Source: Halomonas sp. Y3 (GTDB lineage: Bacteria > Pseudomonadota > Gammaproteobacteria > Pseudomonadales > Halomonadaceae). From it: 64,000 nucleotides of DNA. A program made the position numbers and the translations under genes. The notes beneath the pieces were generated by a model. It did not search any database. It was not told the DNA's origin and was given only the letters and a program-made list of their open reading frames with translations. Of this stretch, positions 55,401 to 64,000 are shown piece after piece. Every line of letters starts with the position of its first letter. Position 1 is the stretch's first letter. The DNA lies in the NCBI RefSeq assembly GCF_024137965.1, contig NZ_CP099975.1:2666001-2730000 (forward strand), given 5' to 3'.

Positions 55401-57261
55401 GTTCCAGGTCGAAGTCATGGATCCAGTAGTCGGCATCGGTCGCCTTGATCTCGTAGGGACGCTCACCGATCACCCGCAGCCCCAGGTTCTCCATCATCGG
55501 CAGCACGTCGGAGAGCGGGATCGGTACCTCGCGGTGGAACAGCTTGAGGTTGACTCCGCTGCCCTCCTCTTCCACCAGCCGGTAGAGCGACAGCGAGAGC
55601 GGCGCGCCCTCGTCCAGCTCGCCGATATGCTGGAGGTCATAGACCGCGGTGCGGGCGCTGAAGTCATCCCGGTAGCTGGCCGGGAAACCGTTGCGGAAGC
55701 GGTCCATCAGCCGGTTGGCACTCTCCTCGCCGAAGCCCTCCACGCAGGCGGCCTGGAGATCATCGCGCCAGTTGCGGGCCAGCTTGGCCAGCTTGGCCTC
55801 CAGGCGCTTGAGGTCGTAGGCCACCGGGCGGTCGCCCTTGAAGCGCAGAATGAACTGGATGCGCGCCAGCACCGACTCGGAGAGGTAGGTATTGAAGTCG
55901 CCGAAGGTGGCGTCGAGCTCCTCGCAGAGCATCTCCTGAATGCGCACGCGCAGCTCGGTGGAGAAGACGTCTCGGGGCACGAAGGCCAGGCAAGAGTAGA
56001 AGCGCCCGGGACGGTCCTCGCGGATAAAGAGCCTGACCCGGCGCCGCTCGCGGATGCTGAGGATGCCCAGGGCCGTCTGGGCCAGCTCCTCGGTGTCGAT
56101 CTGAAAGAGGTCATCGCGGGGATAGACCTCGAGGATGTGCAGCAGATGCTTGCCGTTGTGCCCCTTGGGATTGAAGCCGGCGATCTCCATCACCGCCTTG
56201 AGCTTGCGGCGCAGGATCGGCACGTTGCGCGGCGACTCGTTGTAGACGGTGGCGGTGAAGAGCCCCAGGAAGCGGTGCTCGCCGACCAGGTTACCCTGCT
56301 CATCGTAGCGGTCGATGGAGATATAGTCGGGATAGGTGGGGCGGTGCACCCGGGCATGGTGGGCGCTCTTGGAGAAGGTCAGCAGCTCCGGGACCAGCAC
56401 GAAGCGGCCATCCTCGACCCCGAGCTCGGTGCGGATGCGCTCCCGGTAGCGGGGCTGGTCGAGGCGGAACACCCCGAGCTCGCTGCCGTCGGCCTTGGCC
56501 AGCTGCTGCTTGCCTCCCTTGTCGACGGTCTCGTAGGCGTCATAGCCGAGGAAGGTGAAGTTGTCGCGCAGCAGCCACTCGAGAAAGGCCACCGCCTCCG
56601 CATGGGCCTCCGGGTCGGTCTGAGCCGGGCAGCCGGCGCGCAGCTCCTCCAGAGCCACCTTGACCCGCTCGCGCATCGGCTCGAAGTCGGCCACCGCGGT
56701 GCGCACGTCCACCAGCACTTCGTGGATGCTCGCCTGCAGCTCCGCCAGCACCGCCGGGTCGGAGTGGCGATCGACCTCGATGACGATCAGCGACTCCCGA
56801 CCCTCGGGGGCGTCGGCCGCCCGGGGGCTGGCCACCCGGACGAGATGGTGGTCGGCGCCCCGCTCGGTGGCCAGCACGGCGTTGTGGATGGCATGCACGG
56901 TGATGCCGCGGCGGTTGAGCTCGATGCGCACCGAGTCCACCAGGAAGGGCATGTCGTCATGCAGCACCGCCACGAAGGTATGGGAGGACTGCCAGCCGTG
57001 CTCCTCGAAGTCCGGGTTGAAGACCCGCACCTTGGGTTCGGCCACGTCGAAATTCTGAAGAAAGTGCCACACCGAGAGGGTGGCACCGTAGAGGTCATCC
57101 AGGCGTCGGCTCTCGAGGTCGTCGAAGGGCACGGAGGCGTAGAAGTAGCGGGCAAAGGCCTCCACCTCCGCCGCCTTGCCCGCTTCCAGGCGGGCGGTCA
57201 GCCGCTCGGCGAGCTGCTTGAGAAAATCCTGTCTGGCGTCGTCGTTCGCAACGTGCTGCAT
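52423..57261 (-). CDS. gdhB: NAD-specific glutamate dehydrogenase, large (180-kDa) class
   Basis: A 1612-residue enzyme with AGGTGAAGG before ATG 57261. The long N-terminal regulatory part has ACT-like segments (DDMPFLVDSVRIELNRRGIT). The catalytic core lies around residues 780-1100: GGKVARGGLRWSDRLEDFRT, VPVGAKGGFVCKR (substrate Lys), GIGDMGGDVFGNGMLLSDRI, LVGAFNHLHIFVDPDPDASA and VGEGGNLGFTQRGRMEAAAR. It deaminates glutamate to 2-oxoglutarate, recycling glutamate released by polyamine and amino-acid catabolism. A long open frame on the other strand is a composition artefact. Confidence 0.94.
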   Translation of the reverse strand: MQHVANDDARQDFLKQLAERLTARLEAGKAAEVEAFARYFYASVPFDDLESRRLDDLYGATLSVWHFLQNFDVAEPKVRVFNPDFEEHGWQSSHTFVAVLHDDMPFLVDSVRIELNRRGITVHAIHNAVLATERGADHHLVRVASPRAADAPEGRESLIVIEVDRHSDPAVLAELQASIHEVLVDVRTAVADFEPMRERVKVALEELRAGCPAQTDPEAHAEAVAFLEWLLRDNFTFLGYDAYETVDKGGKQQLAKADGSELGVFRLDQPRYRERIRTELGVEDGRFVLVPELLTFSKSAHHARVHRPTYPDYISIDRYDEQGNLVGEHRFLGLFTATVYNESPRNVPILRRKLKAVMEIAGFNPKGHNGKHLLHILEVYPRDDLFQIDTEELAQTALGILSIRERRRVRLFIREDRPGRFYSCLAFVPRDVFSTELRVRIQEMLCEELDATFGDFNTYLSESVLARIQFILRFKGDRPVAYDLKRLEAKLAKLARNWRDDLQAACVEGFGEESANRLMDRFRNGFPASYRDDFSARTAVYDLQHIGELDEGAPLSLSLYRLVEEEGSGVNLKLFHREVPIPLSDVLPMMENLGLRVIGERPYEIKATDADYWIHDFDLEHHTSAEVNLQEMRKPFIEAFQRIWVGEADNDAFNRLIIGANLDWREVAMLRAYARYLKQIRFGVSQEYMAATLASHPEITRELVTLFELRFDPEERPAEGEVEACIERIHRLLEDVASLNDDQLLRRYLELIQATLRTNYYQTREDGGPKDYIAFKLEPGRVTGMPKPRPAFEIFVCSPRLEGVHLRGGKVARGGLRWSDRLEDFRTEVLGLVKAQQVKNSVIVPVGAKGGFVCKRLPEGDREAFQREGVECYKTFIRALLDVTDNLKGGEVVPPRAVVRHDEDDPYLVVAADKGTATFSDIANAISAEYGHWLGDAFASGGANGYDHKKMGITAKGAWESVKRHFRNLGVNTQQDEFTVVGIGDMGGDVFGNGMLLSDRIRLVGAFNHLHIFVDPDPDASATFAERQRLFEMPRSSWEDFDASLISEGGGVFKRSAKSVPISKQMKQRFGIREERLSPSELIRAMLRSEVDLVWNGGIGTYVKGSAESDADVGDKANDALRINGGELNCRVVGEGGNLGFTQRGRMEAAARGVRLNTDFIDNAGGVNCSDHEVNIKILIDEVVKRGDMTDKQRNQLLADMTGEVSELVLRDNYRQTQALDLAERLSREGIGPFRRFISELEAQGLLDRELEFLPADEVLEERAAAQQGMLLPELAVLISYAKSVLKGDLITSDVPDDAVMERHVERLFPAVLVKHYRDELYEHRLKREIVATQVACDLVDHMGIVFVRRLIDATGASRAEIARAYVIAREVFQLDQLWEQIEALDNQVASQVQYGMMLDLMRLIRRATRWFVRARLGPDTLDLIDYFAPRLAQLREGVGKRLRGEELEAWEARRAELIEAGVPEALAASVAAAGSLYAGLGIIQAARQTNEKPQKVAEVFYEIGSRLELPWLIGQITALKVRDSWQAQARDTFRDDVDRQQLALTVSVLEMEGGAQAGAERVDRWLEQNADMHSRWCRLLEQVGSGTQGGFPLFAVAVRELVDLAESSRQE

Positions 57262-57437
57262 CCTTCACCTCGTGCCTGGGGCCGCCGCGGCGACCGGAAG
57301 TGTTCGACACGGCGCCCGAAGGGGCGCCCTGGCGTCAGCTTACGCCACTCTCCGGCCCGGCCCCAGCGGCATACCGCCATGCTCATGGAGCATGACGGTT
57401 GGGCATCGAGGCTTGACAGATGCGACCAAGGTCGACG

Positions 57438-58544
57438 TCAGCCCTTTCGCTCCAGCAGCACGCCACACTCGCAGTGGTGGGTCCAGGGAAACTGGTCGAA
57501 CAGCGCCAGGCGCGTGATGCGGTGGGTCTCGGTCAGCAGCGCCAGGTTGTCCTCCAGCGTATCCGGATTACATGAAATATAGACGATGCGGGCGTAGCCG
57601 CTGAGCTGGCGGCAGCTCGCCTCGTCCAGACCGGCCCGGGGCGGGTCCACCAGCACGGTGGTGAAGTCGTAGTCGTCCAGGGCCCACTCCGCCACCCGGC
57701 GGCCGCCCTTCTCGCCCTGGAGCGCCTGGGCAAACTCCTCGGCGGACATCCGCCCCACGGTGACATTCTCGAGGCCGTTGGCGGCCAGGTTCTCCCGGGC
57801 GCTGGCCACCGAGGTGCGCGAGATCTCGGTGGCAAGCACCCGGCGGAAGTTCTCGGCCAGGGCCACGGTAAAGTTGCCGTTGCCGCAGTAGAGCTCCACC
57901 AGGTCGCCGTCCCGGCTGTCCCGGGTGACCTCCCGGGCCCAGGTCAGCATCGAGCGGCAGATCTCGGCATTGGGCTGGGTGAAGCTGTTCTCCACCTGCT
58001 GGTAGACGAACTCACGCCCCTCCACCTCGAGCCGCTCCCAGACGTGGTCACGCTCGAGCACCAGGCGCTGCTTGCGGGAGCGGCCGATGATCATCACGCC
58101 CAGGGTCTCCTGCAGGCGGCGCGCCTCGGCCTCCCAGGCCTCGTCCAGGGGTCGGTGGTAGATCAGGGTCACCAGGGCCTCGCCGGCGAGGGTGGTCAGG
58201 AACTCCACCTGGAAGAGCCGGCGACGCAGCAGCGGCACGTCACGGATGGCGTCGAGCAGCGCCGGCATCAGCGCATTGATGCGCCGGCTGGCCACCGGGT
58301 AGTCATCCAGGCGCACCACGGTCTTCTTTTTGGGATCCGCCGAGTCCACCTCGAACATCGCATAGAAGAGATCCTCCCCCTCGTGCCAGATCCGGAACTC
58401 GCAGCGCTGGCGATAGTGGCTGGGCGGCGAGGGGTAGACCTCCAGCGCCGGCGGCGAGAAGCGGGCGAACTGCTCGGTGATGCGCTGGCGCTTCGCCTCG
58501 AGCTGCTGGTCATAGCGGGCAGGGTCGACAACGGGAATGGCCAA
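57438..58544 (-). CDS. trmA: tRNA (uracil-54-C5)-methyltransferase
   Basis: A 368-residue enzyme. I set the start at TTG 58544 (LAIPVVDPARYDQQLEAKRQ) because GGAGG lies five bases before it and the length matches E. coli TrmA (366). Seen: HYRQRCEFRIWHEGEDLFYA, SFTQPNAEICRSMLTWA, SAM motif LVELYCGNGNFTVALAENF, DPPRAGLD and the catalytic Cys in IVYISCNPDTLEDNL; Glu in CECGVLLERKG. It methylates U54 in the T-loop. Located 43 bases after murI. Confidence 0.94.
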   Translation of the reverse strand: MAIPVVDPARYDQQLEAKRQRITEQFARFSPPALEVYPSPPSHYRQRCEFRIWHEGEDLFYAMFEVDSADPKKKTVVRLDDYPVASRRINALMPALLDAIRDVPLLRRRLFQVEFLTTLAGEALVTLIYHRPLDEAWEAEARRLQETLGVMIIGRSRKQRLVLERDHVWERLEVEGREFVYQQVENSFTQPNAEICRSMLTWAREVTRDSRDGDLVELYCGNGNFTVALAENFRRVLATEISRTSVASARENLAANGLENVTVGRMSAEEFAQALQGEKGGRRVAEWALDDYDFTTVLVDPPRAGLDEASCRQLSGYARIVYISCNPDTLEDNLALLTETHRITRLALFDQFPWTHHCECGVLLERKG

Positions 58545-58587
58545 GAAGCCTCCTTCGGAAAATGGAGAAAAAAGAAGATCGGTCGCG

Positions 58588-59367
58588 TCAGGGGACCCGC
58601 AGCAGCTGCGGGGGAGCGAAGCCGAAGTGCGCCAGGCCGTCGGCCAGCCGCGGATCCCTGGCGGTGGCGAAGCTCTCGCCCGGGCCCCGGTGCGACGCCA
58701 CGCCGGCCGCCACCTGGGCGGTGCGCCGGGCGATGGCCTCGCTGGAGTCGACCCAGGCGATCTCACGGGGCGCCGCGGCGGCCAGGACGTCGCGCAGCAG
58801 GGGAAAATGGGTACAACCCAGCACCACGGTATCCAGCGCCGGGTCCTCCCACAGCGGCGCCAGGGCCTGGCGAACCACCTCGGCGTCGGGCGTCTCTCCG
58901 GCCAGCCAGCGCTCGGCCTCCCGCACCAGGGCGTCGGCGGCCACCCGGGTCACCCGGCAGTGGGCCGCAAAGGTCTCGATCAGGCGCAGGGTGTAGGGGC
59001 GGGCCACGGTGGCACTGGTCGCCAGCAGGCCGATATGGCCACTGCGCGACAGCGCAGCGGCGGGCTTGATGGCCGGAACGGTACCCACCACCGGTACCGA
59101 GAGCCGGCTGCGCAGGGCATCCAGCGCCAGGGTGCTGGCGGTATTGCAGGCCACCACCAGGGTGACGCAGCCGCTGGCGGCCACCGCCGCCTCACAGACC
59201 GCCAGGATGCGCCGGACCAGCCAGCTATCCTCGCGCACCCCGTAGGGGAGCATGGCGTTGTCGCAGGCGTAGGCCAGGGCGGCCTCGGGCAACCGATGGC
59301 GCAGGGCCGCCACCACGGAGAGACCGCCAACGCCGGAGTCGAAGACCAGGATGGGCCCCAGGCTCAC
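58588..59367 (-). CDS. murI: Glutamate racemase
   Basis: A 259-residue racemase starting with GTG 59367 (MSLGPILVFDSGVGGLSVVA). Seen: FDSGVGGLSV, LPYGVR, first catalytic Cys in LVVACNTASTLALD and second in VLGCTHFPLLRD. It provides D-glutamate for peptidoglycan. In several relatives murI follows moeB; here it is next to trmA instead, about 33 kb away from moeB. Confidence 0.93.
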   Translation of the reverse strand: MSLGPILVFDSGVGGLSVVAALRHRLPEAALAYACDNAMLPYGVREDSWLVRRILAVCEAAVAASGCVTLVVACNTASTLALDALRSRLSVPVVGTVPAIKPAAALSRSGHIGLLATSATVARPYTLRLIETFAAHCRVTRVAADALVREAERWLAGETPDAEVVRQALAPLWEDPALDTVVLGCTHFPLLRDVLAAAAPREIAWVDSSEAIARRTAQVAAGVASHRGPGESFATARDPRLADGLAHFGFAPPQLLRVP

Positions 59368-59455
59368 GCTTCACCCCCTGCTTGACCCTGTGGCAGCGGA
59401 GAGCGAGGGCGGCAGTGGCTGAGGGGAGAGAGGCGTGGGGAAGACATGACGAGGC

Positions 59456-59491
59456 ACCGGCTGGAGTTGGCACCATTCTACCCCAGCCGGT
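59456..59491 (-). terminator. Hairpin after the hemerythrin-like gene
   Basis: ACCGGCTGG and CCAGCCGGT enclose 18 bases, just after the hemerythrin-like stop on the minus strand. It has no T-run, so termination is tentative. Confidence 0.4.
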
Positions 59492-59509
59492 CCTCTCTGG
59501 CAGCCCGAG

Positions 59510-60058
59510 TCAGGCGGGCTCGGGGGCCTCGCGAAGCTCCGCGTAGAGTTCGGGATAGACCTCCTGGAGGCGCTCGAGCTCGGCCGCCGCCCCCTCGGGC
59601 AGGGCTTCGGCAAGGCGGTCCATGTCCGCTTCGTTGAAGTGCTGGCGGATCAGCGGGAAGAGCAGCGCCTGCTCGTTGCGCAGGTAGGCACGATGGGCAT
59701 CCAGGTAGGCCTTGAGGTCATCGGCGAAGCGATCCATGGGAATCACCGCATCCATCAGGATCATGTCGATATCGTTGGAGAGACGGCCCAGTTGGGCCTT
59801 CAGCGCCTGGTAGTCCGCCGCCAGGCGCTCGGTGACCTTGCGGCTGTCGGGGTCCACTTCCGCCAGGCGTTCGCTGAACAGCCGCTCGAGAGGCAGCGTA
59901 AAGCCCTCCATGTAGTCGAGGATGTAGTCGACCACCTCGCGCACCAGCTGAAAGTTGGGCCGCTCGCCGCCGGCGAGGGTCTTATGCTTCAGCTGCAGAA
60001 CGTGCAACATGCGCGCCATGTTGGCATGATCCAGACGCAGTTGGGTCAGCACGGGCAT
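59510..60058 (-). CDS. Hemerythrin-like domain protein
   Basis: A 182-residue helical protein; ATG 60058 has AGGAGG seven bases upstream. It reads MPVLTQLRLDHANMARMLHV (first His), VREVVDYILDYMEGFTLPLE and DAHRAYLRNEQALLFPLIRQ HF. The HxxN/HxxE-F pattern resembles hemerythrin HHE domains with a di-iron site, although the middle motif reads YMEGFTLPLE where an HH(P)xE is usual, so one His ligand may be missing. Family roles include oxygen or nitric-oxide response. Monocistronic, upstream of murI. Confidence 0.75.
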   Translation of the reverse strand: MPVLTQLRLDHANMARMLHVLQLKHKTLAGGERPNFQLVREVVDYILDYMEGFTLPLERLFSERLAEVDPDSRKVTERLAADYQALKAQLGRLSNDIDMILMDAVIPMDRFADDLKAYLDAHRAYLRNEQALLFPLIRQHFNEADMDRLAEALPEGAAAELERLQEVYPELYAELREAPEPA

Positions 60059-60236
60059 GTCGGGCCCTCCTGTGTAGTGACATCTGTGGATGTGAGACAG
60101 AGCAAAGGCACACTCACCATTGGATGCGCCATCCGGGATGGGGTTCATCGACTGCCTGGCCAGCGATGAGTCACCCCCACTCTAGCAGCCGGGCCGAGAA
60201 CCTGCCGCTGCCATAGGTCAACGAAAGGAGCTTGCC

Positions 60237-61629
<1,393 letters not shown>

Positions 61630-61645
61630 ACAGCCGGACACGAAT

Positions 61646-61679
61646 CGCCCCCGTGGCAAGACCGTAGGGGGCGGTTTTT
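61646..61679 (+). terminator. Terminator after rarA
   Basis: CGCCCCC and GGGGGCG enclose 14 bases and are followed by GTTTTTC. It ends rarA transcription past the heptamer array. Confidence 0.75.
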
Positions 61680-61724
61680 CTTTCAGCTTAAAGCTTATGG
61701 CTTACAGCTCCGGACGTAGCCCGG

Positions 61725-62366
61725 TCACTGGGTATCGCGAATCACATCGGTCCCTTCGGGGATCTCGAAGACGAAGCGGCTCTCGTCGATGGCGTGGTTC
61801 ATCTGCACGTCGCGAAACTCGATGGCGGTACGCTGGCCGGTGCTGTCGGTCATCTGCAGGGTGCTCAGCGCGCCGCTGCGGAAGGTCATCTTCAGCTCCT
61901 CGAAGAGCGTATCCGGGTCCCTGGGCAGCAGGGTGAAGGTCTCGGCGCTGCCCTGCTGCTGACGGGAGACCTCGTAGCTGTCGGTCAGGTCGCTGGCGCT
62001 GCCGGAGAGCAGCAGGGCCGGGGTGTGGGTCACCCGCTGGTCGAGCACCTGGATGGTCGCCTGCTCGAGGTCCGGGTCATGGAGCATCACCTCCTCGCCG
62101 TCGGAGATCACCTCCTGCAGGTAGGGGGCCTCCACCTCCCAGCGGAACTTGCCGGGACGCGAGAGCCACATCTGGCCGCGGGCCTCCTGAAGGCGCTCGC
62201 CGCTGGCGTCGAGGATCTGCTGATCGAAGCGCGCCTCGTAGGTCTGAAGCGGCTCCAGCAGGCGGTTGAGGCGCTCTGCCCCGTCGCTGGCCAGCGCTGC
62301 CAGCGGCATGGCGATGGGCGCTACAACAAGCAAGGCGATGGCGGCAAGGCTCTTCTTCACTGTCAT
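61725..62366 (-). CDS. lolA: Outer-membrane lipoprotein carrier protein LolA
   Basis: A 213-residue periplasmic protein. The signal peptide MTVKKSLAAIALLVVAPIAM ends near ALA-SDGAE (about residue 26). Conserved LQTYEARFDQQILDASGERL, GQMWLSRPGKFRWEVEAPYL and QEVISDGEEVMLHDPDLEQA are present. LolA ferries lipoproteins from LolCDE to LolB, the latter also in this window (31944). It lies downstream of ftsK on the same strand after two hairpins. Confidence 0.95.
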   Translation of the reverse strand: MTVKKSLAAIALLVVAPIAMPLAALASDGAERLNRLLEPLQTYEARFDQQILDASGERLQEARGQMWLSRPGKFRWEVEAPYLQEVISDGEEVMLHDPDLEQATIQVLDQRVTHTPALLLSGSASDLTDSYEVSRQQQGSAETFTLLPRDPDTLFEELKMTFRSGALSTLQMTDSTGQRTAIEFRDVQMNHAIDESRFVFEIPEGTDVIRDTQ

Positions 62367-62416
62367 GTCTCTCTCTCCCTGGACGGTTCCCTGTGGAATC
62401 CTGTCCTTCGGACTGC

Positions 62417-62453
62417 GAAAGCGCCGGCGGGTTGCGGGCTCGCCGGCGCTTTC
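62417..62453 (-). terminator. Hairpin between ftsK and lolA, second
   Basis: GAAAGCGCCGGCG and its exact complement (13 bp) with an 11-base loop. On the minus strand the descending arm ends GCTTTC. Confidence 0.6.
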
Positions 62454-62475
62454 ATGCTGGTTGCATGGTTGAATG

Positions 62476-62501
62476 CAGGCGTCTCCCCCTGGAGACGCCT
62501 G
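62476..62501 (-). terminator. Hairpin between ftsK and lolA, first
   Basis: CAGGCGTCTCC, four bases, GGAGACGCCTG: a perfect 11-bp stem 14 bases after the ftsK stop. With the second hairpin it probably limits readthrough into lolA. Confidence 0.6.
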
Positions 62502-62515
62502 GGCGGGCCTCCCCG

Positions 62516-64000
<1,485 letters not shown>

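Noticed and set aside
52351..57582. A 1743-codon open frame on the plus strand opposite the glutamate dehydrogenase
   Set aside because: It mirrors the codon pattern of the real minus-strand gene in GC-rich DNA, has low-complexity His/Leu/Gln-rich translation and no family motifs.

Overview
The window looks like chromosomal DNA of a high-GC gammaproteobacterium, most likely of the Halomonas group. This rests on the conserved order hemA / TPR lipoprotein-lolB-ispE-prs-rplY-pth-ychF, the rlmKL-rmf-pyrD neighbourhood, a giant 180-kDa-class NAD-glutamate dehydrogenase, and large polyamine and methylamine catabolic modules. The taxon is inferred from gene content, not from a search.

Bases 1-2900 are a damaged accessory edge. 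They hold a Baeyer-Villiger-type monooxygenase running off the left end, a twice-frameshifted IS256-family transposase, about 430 bases of non-coding hairpin-rich DNA, and the C-terminal half of a PuuR-type repressor that has lost its DNA-binding domain. Bases 3158-25073 are a catabolic block. The polyamine genes form two groups: aminotransferase and aldehyde dehydrogenase divergent from a glutamylpolyamine synthetase, and a seven-gene leftward run puuB2-puuA2-potFGHI-puuB. They flank a tetrahydrofolate one-carbon module: a MetF-like reductase, a GcvT/DmdA-like methyltransferase, a FAD-GcvT fusion dehydrogenase, a GbdR-like regulator and formate-THF ligase. Together these could import polyamines, gamma-glutamylate and oxidise them, and strip methyl groups from N-methylated compounds onto THF.

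Bases 25295-40900 are housekeeping. hemA-prfA-prmC run leftward and are followed by an Lrp-family gene and moeB. The rightward strand carries a TPR lipoprotein, lolB, ispE, prs, rplY, pth, ychF, msrB, a YlqF-type GTPase, alaA and htpX.

Bases 40956-46376 are an accessory island of lower GC. It holds two leftward gene cassettes bounded by integron attC-like sites (one has perfect core sites and is exactly 59 bp) with no recognisable IntI. Next comes an IS91-like transposase with a companion tyrosine recombinase, the transposase being split by an intact ISAs1-family element that left a 10-bp target duplication. A 25-bp-arm perfect palindrome lies beyond.

Bases 46377-64000 return to core genes: pdxB, a small WGR-like protein, a glutaredoxin-like protein, rlmKL, rmf, pyrD, NAD-GDH, trmA, murI, a hemerythrin-like protein, rarA, lolA and the 3' part of ftsK. 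Two tandem-repeat expansions stand out: three 86-bp copies of the rlmKL 3' end forming a chain of ATGA-coupled micro-ORFs before the glutaredoxin gene, and a heptamer array starting in the rarA stop region. No tRNA, rRNA or CRISPR array was recognised.
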